DNA from: CAYYMD01 sp964480425
GTDB lineage: Bacteria; Planctomycetota; Phycisphaerae; SM23-33
Reading direction: 5' to 3'
Assembly (NCBI GenBank): GCA_964480425.1
Contig: CAYZPY010000010.1
Location: 1-34,345, forward strand
DNA: 34,345 nucleotides
In this document: positions 1-6,769 of the stretch, piece by piece
Numbering within the stretch: position 1 is the stretch's first letter
Layout: every line of letters starts with the position of its first letter
Notes under the pieces: model-generated
What the model saw: the letters and a program-made list of their open reading frames with translations, nothing else
What the model was told of the DNA's origin: nothing
Database searches by the model: none
Position numbers and translations under genes: made by a program

Positions 1-171
1 CGTGTCCTTCAACCACCACAGCCCCGCAAAAATCCTTACAAAGCAAATAGCTCACAGATTTTAAGTCTCAGCCTGTTCGAGAAAATTCCTATTTTACAGG
101 CACTTACGCAAATCGATTACAATACGGAAAATCAGCCAAATTCTATCCAGTTGTCATTATTCGACTTATGA
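1..171 (+). CDS. IS4-family transposase, C-terminal fragment (cut by window start)
   Basis: Frame 1 is open from the first base to a TGA at 169-171 and encodes 56 residues with no start inside the window. The last 35 or so read SQILSLSLFEKIPILQAL, then a short polar linker, then the terminal QLSLFDL. This is the typical carboxy end of IS4-family DDE transposases (a QILS-SLFEKTPI segment and a terminal LFDL), as I recall the family; no search was run. The catalytic DDE residues would lie upstream, outside the window. The first 15-20 residues (rich in Pro, Lys and Asn) match the family less well, so the copy may be degenerate. Codon use is AT-rich compared with the GC-rich genes that follow, as expected for a mobile element. 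Confidence 0.68.
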   Translation, partial: RVLQPPQPRKNPYKANSSQILSLSLFEKIPILQALTQIDYNTENQPNSIQLSLFDL

Positions 172-437
172 TGGGACACTCGTGCGAAATTCTAAATACT
201 AAATCCGCCTACGGCGGACAAGTCCGAAACAAATACGAAATTTTCAAATCCCGGACTAATCCGAATTCCGAAATTCGAAATCAGCAATTCTTCCCCCTTC
301 AACCTTTCACCTTCCATCTCTTTTCCTTACGTCATCTTGAATGTCTTAGAGCATTCGGCAATAATACCGCCTCGGCATTCGGCCGGAATGGTTAAGTAAA
401 TTCCAACGCAACCTCCGATAAAAAAGGAAAGAAGTCT
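172..437. other. Non-coding stretch: probable IS end, small dyad and AATCCGAATTCCGAA repeat
   Basis: There is no credible gene here. Just after the transposase stop, GGGACACTCGTG (174-185) is a plausible right terminal inverted repeat, but the left end is outside the window. At 204-218 TCCGCC-TAC-GGCGGA is a perfect 6-bp dyad. At 258-272 AATCCGAATTCCGAA is identical to 13266-13280, and both copies sit in AT-rich, GAAAT-rich text unlike the genes. The enolase Shine-Dalgarno sequence (AGGAAAG) lies at the right edge. Confidence 0.5.
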
Positions 438-1739
438 ATGTCAACGAAGATAAAGCAGGTTCACGGAAGGCAGATACTCGACTCCCGCGGAAATCCGACG
501 GTGGAGGTCGAGGTGGTTCTGGAAGATGGAACGCTCGGGCGGGCGGCGGCGCCCTCCGGCGCCAGCACCGGCGAGAACGAGGCCGTCGAACTGCGCGACG
601 GCGATAAGAACGTCTATCTCGGAAAGGGCGTGACCCGGGCCGTGGGACACGTGAACAAGGAACTCGCCGAGGTCGCCGTCGGCATGGATGCGCGCGACCA
701 GAAGGCCCTGGACGAGGCGATGATCGCCGCCGACGGAACCGACAACAAGGGCAACTTCGGCGCCAACGCCATCCTGGGCGTCTCTCTGGCGGCGGCGCGT
801 GCGGCTGCAAACTCGCAGGGCAAGTGGCTGTTCGAATACCTCTCGGCAGAGGGCGTCACCCTTCCGGTTCCGATGATGAACATCCTCAACGGCGGAAAGC
901 ACGCCGACGGAACGGTGGACTTCCAGGAATTCATGGTCCAGCCGTGGGGCGCAAAGACCTTCAGCGAGGGCCTGCGGATGGGCGCGGAGGTCTTCCACGC
1001 GCTGAAGGGCGTGCTGAAGGACAAGGGCTACTCCACCTCGGTGGGCGACGAGGGCGGATACGCGCCGTCGCTTAAGTCCAACGACGAGGCGCCGGAACTC
1101 ATCTGCCGCGCCATCGAAAATGCCGGATACACGCCGGGAAAAGAATTATGGATAGCCCTTGATCCCGCCGCCAGCGAACTTGCCGGCGCCGCACAGGAAA
1201 AAGACAGGCAGGGATACTGCTTCTTCAAGTCCGACCCGGACCGCATCGCCACGTCCGAGGAGATGATAGACATCTGGGCCGGGTGGGTGGACAAGTACCC
1301 CATCCGCAGCATAGAGGACGCACTCGGCGAGAATGACTGGGACGGCTGGGGCAAACTCAACCGGCGCCTGGGCGAGAAGATTCAACTGGTCGGCGACGAC
1401 GTTTTCGTCACCAATCTCAAGTTCCTGCGGCGCGGCCTGGACGAGGACGTGGCCAACAGCATCCTGATAAAACTCAACCAGATAGGCACTTTGAGCGAGA
1501 CGGTTTCGGCGATTGACCTGGCGATGGACAACGGGTGGACCGCCGTTATCTCCCACCGCTCCGGGGAGACCGAGGACACCACCATCGCCGACCTGACGGT
1601 GGCCAAGAACACCGGGCAGATAAAGACCGGCTCTGCCAGCAGGACCGACCGCGTCTGCAAGTATAACCAATTGCTGCGGATAGAGGAAAAACTTGGCCAG
1701 AAGGGAGTCTATGGCGCCTCCACGTGGACAAAAGGATAA
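438..1739 (+). CDS. eno: Enolase (phosphopyruvate hydratase)
   Basis: Cytosolic glycolytic and gluconeogenic enzyme interconverting 2-phosphoglycerate and phosphoenolpyruvate. At 433 residues it has normal family length. It starts with the standard HGRQILDSRGNPTVEVEV block. The mobile loop SGASTG, the metal ligands in ALDPAASE, SIEDALGENDWDGW and LVGDDVFVTN, the catalytic lysine in LIKLNQIGT, and the signature SHRSGETEDTTIADL are all present. One small departure is HADGTVD where most enolases have HADNxVD. The ATG at 438 is preceded by AGGAAAG at suitable spacing. The 3' end overlaps the start of the next gene, so the two are probably co-transcribed and translationally coupled. Confidence 0.97.
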   Translation: MSTKIKQVHGRQILDSRGNPTVEVEVVLEDGTLGRAAAPSGASTGENEAVELRDGDKNVYLGKGVTRAVGHVNKELAEVAVGMDARDQKALDEAMIAADGTDNKGNFGANAILGVSLAAARAAANSQGKWLFEYLSAEGVTLPVPMMNILNGGKHADGTVDFQEFMVQPWGAKTFSEGLRMGAEVFHALKGVLKDKGYSTSVGDEGGYAPSLKSNDEAPELICRAIENAGYTPGKELWIALDPAASELAGAAQEKDRQGYCFFKSDPDRIATSEEMIDIWAGWVDKYPIRSIEDALGENDWDGWGKLNRRLGEKIQLVGDDVFVTNLKFLRRGLDEDVANSILIKLNQIGTLSETVSAIDLAMDNGWTAVISHRSGETEDTTIADLTVAKNTGQIKTGSASRTDRVCKYNQLLRIEEKLGQKGVYGASTWTKG

Positions 1740-2232
1740 TTACTCCGCCCTCGGCGTCGTCTGCGACGTGATGGGCTTTTGCATTCTGTCGTTGCTGGGC
1801 GTGGGGATAGTGACCGGTCTCGTTCTGGTGCCCGCCTGGGCGGACCTGATGCTGGCGCGGCACCGGCGCGACTGCATCCGGGCGGAAATCGCCGAGACCG
1901 AGAAACTCATAGCCGCCAACGATCGGCTCATATCCGCACTTCCCCAGGACCGCGTGCTAAACGAGCGCCTGGCGATGAGTTACCTGCGGGAGCTTCCCGA
2001 AAACGAGGTGGTGGTGCTCGACGCTGGCAATCCGCCCTCGGACCCGCCGGGCGTGGTCAGGCCCACAAAATCGCCGCGCCCCGACCCGCCGTCGCCGCGA
2101 CTGATTCAACTGGCGGACAAACTCTCTCACCGCCCCACCCGCCTGGGACTGTTCGCAATGGCGACCGGGCTGTTTATCGTGGCGTTCTGTCTCTTTCCGC
2201 CCGCCTGGGCACGCGGGCGATCAACGAAATAA
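1711..2232 (+). CDS. Small membrane protein with two TM helices and a short coiled coil
   Basis: Hypothetical protein of 173 residues. I chose ATG 1711 over an in-frame TTG at 1693 because AGAAGGGAG lies just upstream of it. The gene overlaps the end of enolase by 29 bases in another frame. A first hydrophobic helix (about residues 20-45, GFCILSLLGVGIVTGLVLV) is followed by a charged heptad-like segment (about 50-80, AEIAETEKLIAANDRL), a proline-rich linker and a second hydrophobic helix near the end (LGLFAMATGLFIVAFCLF). The TM plus short coiled coil recalls DivIC/FtsL-like septum proteins, but I see no diagnostic motif and assign no function. Confidence 0.75.
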   Translation: MAPPRGQKDNYSALGVVCDVMGFCILSLLGVGIVTGLVLVPAWADLMLARHRRDCIRAEIAETEKLIAANDRLISALPQDRVLNERLAMSYLRELPENEVVVLDAGNPPSDPPGVVRPTKSPRPDPPSPRLIQLADKLSHRPTRLGLFAMATGLFIVAFCLFPPAWARGRSTK

Positions 2233-2285
2233 AAAACCCATACGCCGCCGACAAACATAAACGGACGGGCAACAATACCAACGGT

Positions 2286-3899
2286 TCATCCCGGCCCCGT
2301 CGCCGCGGGGTCCGGGGAATCCTTACGCCGCAACCGTAATTCCACAAAAGGCGGCGGAGCGGGACGCACTTCGCACTGCCGGATCATCTCGTTCAGCGCC
2401 CGCCATTCGTGGTCGCTGTTCGGTCCGGAAGGTCTAACCCACCCGAACTTGTTGGCGTTCACGAAGCAACGCCTCCCGCACGACAAATGCTTTCGCACGT
2501 TCCACGCCAGCATCTCGCCGGACCATCCAAATCCGGTCTTAAAATTATGCAGGTCGCCGCGAATGCCGGTCCGCCTGATGTAAATGGCCACGGGCGTACC
2601 CGGACCCGGTATAACCATTGAATTTCGCGGAAGGTTCTTCAGCACCCTGTAAATCCCCCCCAGGTGCCTGGCGGAGGCAAAATGCCATTGGAAGTAATGA
2701 TAATAACTCATCCATAAGATCAATCCCGCAAGGCACACGGAAAAGGCCGCCGCCAATGCGATACCCGCGCATATATTGAGATTCAAACGGCGACCCAACC
2801 ATGCGAAGCTCGCCTCCAAAGCGCCGCCCCCCACCGGGGCAAACACTGCAACCGCCGGTATCATTAACCGAAAATTGAATATCAAATCAGGATTGTACCA
2901 CGTAACGACGAAATAGGGAATCAAACTCACGCCCAACCATTTGAATCGGCGAAGCGAATTTTCACGCTCACGATCGGTCTCGCTATTGTTCCTTATAAAA
3001 GCGTAACGAATACCATACAGCACAAGCGCGATTGATATCAGGGGCCCGGCCACGGCGAAATGCGAGAACAAAAAAAGGATATTTCCCAAATATCGCCCGC
3101 CGAAGGTCTCTCTCTCCTTGTTCATGTAGGCGGCGTAATTTTGAAGAGAAGTCCACGGGTCGACGCCGCTGGTCTTCCATGCCATGCCCACGCCTATGGC
3201 GACAGTGAAAAGTGCACCGACCGCCGCCAAAGCCAATCGGCGCCGGCGACCGGCGGGGCGGTCGATAAAGCAGGATACCACGGGCCAGGCGCACATGAGC
3301 AGTACCGGTTCGCGATGTATGACCGCCACGCCGAACGCCAAACCACCCGCCCCGGCCCACAGCAGGCCGTGATTTGCTCCCCGTCGCGATCGACGTACGG
3401 ATAATTCCCATCCGATAAACGCAAGCGCCAAAAACAGCACAGTGGGCAACTCGGTCATCACGGAAGAACAGTAAACAGCTATCACCGGCGAGGCCAGCAG
3501 CATAAGCCCCGACATAGCGGACACGCCCGCGCGCCGGCTCATCATGTATGCCAGGTGCATCACGGCAACGACGGCCCCGGCCGAGACCAGCGACACGGCG
3601 ATCTGCATCGGCACGTAGCAATACTCCAGGGGAACACCGAAGGTTTTTCCCGCCAGCCAGGAACCTCGCATAAAGAATATGAACCACCATCGGCGGAGGC
3701 ACAGGTCGCTGGGCTTGCCGGCGACCGCCAGCGACGCGTATTCCCAGGAGTCCCAGTCGGTGAGCATTTCTGTGCGGGTAAGCGCCGCCATAGCCAACAT
3801 CGCTGCGGCGCCCAGCGCGTACAAAAACAATCGAACACGTCGCTGCCTCTGTCGGTTTTGTTCATCCCCGAAATTCATGTGTCGTTGCGGAATTCTCAC
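2286..3899 (-). CDS. GT-C fold membrane glycosyltransferase (PMT/ArnT, GT39-like)
   Basis: Polytopic inner-membrane protein of 537 residues with roughly ten hydrophobic helices. The first extracytoplasmic loop carries an acidic motif, LTDWDSWEYA (about residues 46-55), in the position where GT-C enzymes place catalytic and metal-binding acids. Such enzymes transfer a sugar from a polyprenyl-phosphate donor to an acceptor on the outer face of the membrane. The gene lies 24 bases downstream of a GtrB/DPM1-type GT2, the usual maker of that donor. The first start is a GTG at 3899; ATG at 3878 (MNFGDEQ) is as likely, and neither has a clear Shine-Dalgarno sequence. Acceptor and sugar cannot be read from the sequence. 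Confidence 0.78.
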   Translation of the reverse strand: MRIPQRHMNFGDEQNRQRQRRVRLFLYALGAAAMLAMAALTRTEMLTDWDSWEYASLAVAGKPSDLCLRRWWFIFFMRGSWLAGKTFGVPLEYCYVPMQIAVSLVSAGAVVAVMHLAYMMSRRAGVSAMSGLMLLASPVIAVYCSSVMTELPTVLFLALAFIGWELSVRRSRRGANHGLLWAGAGGLAFGVAVIHREPVLLMCAWPVVSCFIDRPAGRRRRLALAAVGALFTVAIGVGMAWKTSGVDPWTSLQNYAAYMNKERETFGGRYLGNILFLFSHFAVAGPLISIALVLYGIRYAFIRNNSETDRERENSLRRFKWLGVSLIPYFVVTWYNPDLIFNFRLMIPAVAVFAPVGGGALEASFAWLGRRLNLNICAGIALAAAFSVCLAGLILWMSYYHYFQWHFASARHLGGIYRVLKNLPRNSMVIPGPGTPVAIYIRRTGIRGDLHNFKTGFGWSGEMLAWNVRKHLSCGRRCFVNANKFGWVRPSGPNSDHEWRALNEMIRQCEVRPAPPPFVELRLRRKDSPDPAATGPG

Positions 3900-3923
3900 T
3901 CATGGTAAATAATTTCATGCGAA

Positions 3924-4934
3924 CTAATCGCCGCCGCCCTGATCGGCGCGGGGCGGTGCGGATTCGTCCCGGTCCTTTTGCGTTTCGTCGTCGAAGCCGT
4001 GACGTGCGGCGATGAAATACAAAGGCCGGCGGCGAACCTCGTCGAACACCCTGGCCAGGTACTCGCCCAGCATTCCAAGGAACGCCAGTTGCACGCCGCC
4101 CAGGAATGTCAGCACCACCATGATGGAGGCCCAGCCCGGCTTGGTCTGGAACGGGCCGATCTTCAGCACGATGGCGACCATGCCGTAGACAAAAGAGACG
4201 CCTGCCACGAGCAGCCCGAAGTGCAGCGCCACCCGCAGCGGCTTGGCCGAAAAACTCAACACACCGTCCACGGCGATGCGGCACATCTGCCGAAGCGAAT
4301 ACTTGGTCTTGCCCCGCGTGCGCCGGGGCCTGTCGAAATCGACCGGCGTCTGGGAGAACCCGGCCCAGGCGAACATGCCCTGGAGGAACCGGTTCCTTTC
4401 GGGCATGTTCCTGATAGCTTTAACCACGCTGCGGTCGATCAGGCGGAACTGCCCCGTGTCCGGTGGGATGTCAATCCGCGCCAGCCACCCTATCAGGCGG
4501 TAAAACATCCACGCCGAGGCGCGCTTGAATACGCCCTCGCCGCATCGCTGCCGGCGACGGGCGTAGACCACCTGGTAGCCCTGGCGCCACTTTGCGATCA
4601 TCTCGGGCACCAACTCGGGCGGGTCCTGGAGGTCGGCGTCCATGACGATCACGGCCCGGCCGCGGCAATGGTCCAGACCGGCGGTTATCGCTATCTGCTG
4701 ACCGAAGTTGCGACTCAAACGAAGCGCGCAAAAACGCGGGTCGCGGCGGCAGATGTCCACTATCGCCTCGTAGCTGCCGTCGGTGCTCCCGTCGTCCACT
4801 AAGACGACCTCCGCCGGGGCGTCCAGAGAGTCGATAAGTTCGGTAATCCCCACGCGCAGGTCATCCAGCACGTCGATCTCGTCGCAAACGGGAACGACTA
4901 TCGAAAATTCCGGGCTGTCAGCGACCCCGTCCAT
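3924..4934 (-). CDS. GtrB/ArnC/DPM1-type polyprenyl-phosphate glycosyltransferase (GT2)
   Basis: 336 residues. An N-terminal GT-A domain has FSIVVPVCDE, VLVDDGSTDGS (about 45-54) and the metal-binding DADLQDPPE (about 99-107), the classic signature of DPM1/GtrB/ArnC enzymes. Two TM helices follow near the C-terminus (about 235-256 and 270-293). Such enzymes load a nucleotide-activated sugar onto undecaprenyl phosphate at the cytoplasmic face. The neighbouring GT-C enzyme is the likely user of the product, so the two form a lipid-linked sugar transfer pair. They sit downstream of efp, with 142 bases between. The ATG lacks a strong ribosome site. The charged, Arg- and Gln-rich tail looks disordered. 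Confidence 0.9.
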   Translation of the reverse strand: MDGVADSPEFSIVVPVCDEIDVLDDLRVGITELIDSLDAPAEVVLVDDGSTDGSYEAIVDICRRDPRFCALRLSRNFGQQIAITAGLDHCRGRAVIVMDADLQDPPELVPEMIAKWRQGYQVVYARRRQRCGEGVFKRASAWMFYRLIGWLARIDIPPDTGQFRLIDRSVVKAIRNMPERNRFLQGMFAWAGFSQTPVDFDRPRRTRGKTKYSLRQMCRIAVDGVLSFSAKPLRVALHFGLLVAGVSFVYGMVAIVLKIGPFQTKPGWASIMVVLTFLGGVQLAFLGMLGEYLARVFDEVRRRPLYFIAARHGFDDETQKDRDESAPPRADQGGGD

Positions 4935-5058
4935 GATGACAACAGATTAGACGCATTCGGGTAAATACGCAATGGCCGAAATTGTTGATTCGTTGACTGG
5001 TTAAAGAATAAGGCGTGCAGGTTCTCCCGATAGGGATGTTCCACACGCGGAGACATAC

Positions 5059-5079
5059 TGACGCCGCTTCGCGGCGTCA
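5059..5079 (-). terminator. Hairpin built on the efp stop codon
   Basis: TGACGCCGC-GAA-GCGGCGTCA is a perfect 9-bp stem with a 3-base loop on the minus strand. Its first three bases are the efp stop codon. No T-run follows, so it is not a textbook intrinsic terminator. It may stabilise the efp 3' end or attenuate read-through into the glycosyltransferase genes. Confidence 0.4.
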
Positions 5080-5637
5080 CGCCCGGCTGATGTATTCCCC
5101 GCTGCGTGTGTCGACTTTAATGACGGTGCCGTTTTCGACGAAGGGCGGGACCTTGACCTTTGCGCCGCCCCGGCACTCGGCGTCCTTGAGCTGGTTAGTG
5201 GCCGTGGCGCCCTTTATCTGCGGGAGCGTGTCTACCACCTCAAGTTCCACGGTGTTGGGCAGTTCCACCGAGACGGGCTGACCCTCCACGAATGCAACTT
5301 CCAGCAGGATGTTCGGCTTGAGGAACACCGATTTGTCGCCGACGAGATCCTCCGGCAGGTGCATCTGCTCGAAGTTTTCGGTGTCCATTACAACGTGACC
5401 GGCCGAGTCTGTGTAGAGATACTCCATCATCTTCTTCTCGAAGAACGCTTCATCCAGCGAATCGTCCACGCGGAATCTCTCCTTGATGATCTGCTCGCTG
5501 GTGGGGTTCTTAAGTTCGACCTGCATGTAAGAGCGCTTGTTTCCCTTGGCCACGTGCTCGGCGCTGAAGACCACCCACACCTGTCCGTTGTACTGAACCC
5601 CCATTCCTCTGCGAAGGTCGCTTGCTCTTACACTCAT
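5077..5637 (-). CDS. efp: Translation elongation factor P
   Basis: 186 residues with the three-domain EF-P layout: KOW-like domain I, central OB domain, and C-terminal domain III with TVELEVVDTLPQIKGATAT and the terminal IKVDTRSGEYISR signature. EF-P relieves ribosome stalling at polyproline by entering the E site. The domain I loop reads VAKGNKRSYMQV. Aligned with VKPGKGQAFARV of E. coli EF-P without gaps, the tip residue is Asn33 instead of the modified Lys34. An Asn tip resembles the PGNxR-type loops of some other EF-Ps. No EpmA, EarP or other modifying enzyme gene is in the window. The start ATG has a strong ribosome site, AGAGGAAGG. Confidence 0.95.
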   Translation of the reverse strand: MSVRASDLRRGMGVQYNGQVWVVFSAEHVAKGNKRSYMQVELKNPTSEQIIKERFRVDDSLDEAFFEKKMMEYLYTDSAGHVVMDTENFEQMHLPEDLVGDKSVFLKPNILLEVAFVEGQPVSVELPNTVELEVVDTLPQIKGATATNQLKDAECRGGAKVKVPPFVENGTVIKVDTRSGEYISRA

Positions 5638-5716
5638 ATTCCTTCCTCTTTGTGAGATACTATTTTAGCGTCGGCGCGGTGCGTATTCAAGCCCTGCGGC
5701 AATCGCGCCGGTCAAG

Positions 5717-6556
5717 TCAATCGGCGCTGCCCGAGGCGACCGGCGCCGGGCTGTCCTGTCGGTCGCTACCCCTGATCCTGATGCTGACCCTGCGGTCCCC
5801 GTCAATTCTCAACCACGGATGCAACTGCATCAACCGGCGAAGGGCCCCTATCGGCGGCTGGCGGTCCCAACCGAGGCGATCAGATATTTTTTTCGATATT
5901 ATCCTCAGCGAACAGGACTGTCCCGACTCCCTTATAATCCGCCACACTTCACGCCAGAAAGCGTCCAGCGCGCGGCGCCTGGAGGGGACGCGCAGTATCT
6001 CGAAGCCCTGGTTGGCGATCTGCCTGACTCGCTCGCGCGTGATGCCGTACTGCTCGCCCAGGCGGGAGAGCGTAACCGGTCGCCTGCCCGCACCGCCCAG
6101 GCGGCGAAGAACTATTTCCGCCATCCGGGGGCGCTCGATAATCGAGCCCACGAAACTCTCGATCATGCGGTTGAACGAAGAAAAATCCACCTCCATGGAC
6201 GAACGGTTCGCCTCGAAGAGCAGGTCCCACAACGACTTTTCGATGTGCCTCAGGGAAGTCCACCCGAAGCCCCTGGCGCCCAGCAACGAGGCGATCGGCG
6301 TGTTGACCAGCTGCCCGATGGTTCGCACGCGGCATCTTCGCAGCCCCTTGACCGCGCGCGGGGTGAGGTCAATTTCGGTGACCGACGTGTTGGCGATGGT
6401 CCCGGCGGGCACGCCCGGAGCAGCGTAAAAGGGCCTGTTTAGAATCTCATCCAGGCGGTTCTCCTCGGGCGGGTCGTCCCCGGCCCGGTCACGATGCCGG
6501 GCCAGCATGTCCTGCCATACCGTCCAGTTCAGGGAATATTTCCTTTTTCTGCCCAT
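5717..6556 (-). CDS. Fusion of RNA polymerase alpha-CTD-like and sigma-4-like domains
   Basis: 279 residues, no membrane segment. Residues about 60-112 (LTPRAVKGLRRCRVRTIGQL ... GFGWTSLRHIEKSL) follow the alpha C-terminal domain pattern of two helix-hairpin-helix elements, as in RpoA, where it binds UP elements and activators. Residues about 140-190 look like sigma-70 region 4, with a region 4.1-like helix and then LSRLGEQYGITRERVRQI, the HTH that reads -35 elements. The C-terminal 80 residues (ending HPWLRIDGDRRVSIR) look like a small winged helix. The sigma region 2 core-binding helices are absent, so it is not a sigma factor. I infer a DNA-binding regulator. It is divergent from pgsBCW across 213 bases with repeated dyads, and 79 bases upstream of efp. 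AAAAGG sits 9 bases before the ATG. Confidence 0.8.
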   Translation of the reverse strand: MGRKRKYSLNWTVWQDMLARHRDRAGDDPPEENRLDEILNRPFYAAPGVPAGTIANTSVTEIDLTPRAVKGLRRCRVRTIGQLVNTPIASLLGARGFGWTSLRHIEKSLWDLLFEANRSSMEVDFSSFNRMIESFVGSIIERPRMAEIVLRRLGGAGRRPVTLSRLGEQYGITRERVRQIANQGFEILRVPSRRRALDAFWREVWRIIRESGQSCSLRIISKKISDRLGWDRQPPIGALRRLMQLHPWLRIDGDRRVSIRIRGSDRQDSPAPVASGSAD

Positions 6557-6571
6557 TTCATGTCGCCTTTT

Positions 6572-6728
6572 TACCGGTCAGCGGAAACACTCTTTAACTT
6601 ATAATTTGCCTAAAGTCAATTTGTGTCGGTATTTTTCGAAGGCGTAAACACCCCCTCGAACTATAACGTGAATTTCCGGATAATCTTTTACCGGTCCGCC
6701 CGGACAAGCGTAATAATCAGTACCGGTC
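6572..6728. promoter_or_regulatory. Three TACCGGTC dyads between the regulator and pgsBCW
   Basis: TACCGGTC occurs at 6572-6579, 6689-6696 and 6721-6728, and the first two share the longer TTTTACCGGTC. The core ACCGGT is self-complementary, suiting a dimeric binder. Copy 1 lies between the regulator's candidate -10 and its start codon. Copies 2 and 3, with starts 32 bases apart (about three helical turns), flank a -10-like TAATAA (6711-6716) upstream of pgsB. The arrangement looks like an operator set for the divergent pair. That the neighbouring fusion protein binds it is an inference. Confidence 0.5.
6591..6619 (-). promoter_or_regulatory. Candidate promoter of the alpha-CTD/sigma-4 regulator
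   Basis: On the minus strand TTGACT (6614-6619) is followed after 17 bases by TAAAGA (6591-6596). The -35 matches 5 of 6 consensus bases, while the -10 is weak. A TACCGGTC copy at 6572-6579 falls just downstream of the -10, where a repressor would block initiation. Confidence 0.4.
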
Positions 6729-6769
6729 GCGTGCGGTCGTACCCGCCGGTAATGCGGAGTGTTCGCTAA

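Noticed and set aside
168..395. Short plus-strand reading frame of 75 codons
   Set aside because: It starts within the transposase stop codon region, has low-complexity AT-rich coding text and no ribosome site or family pattern.
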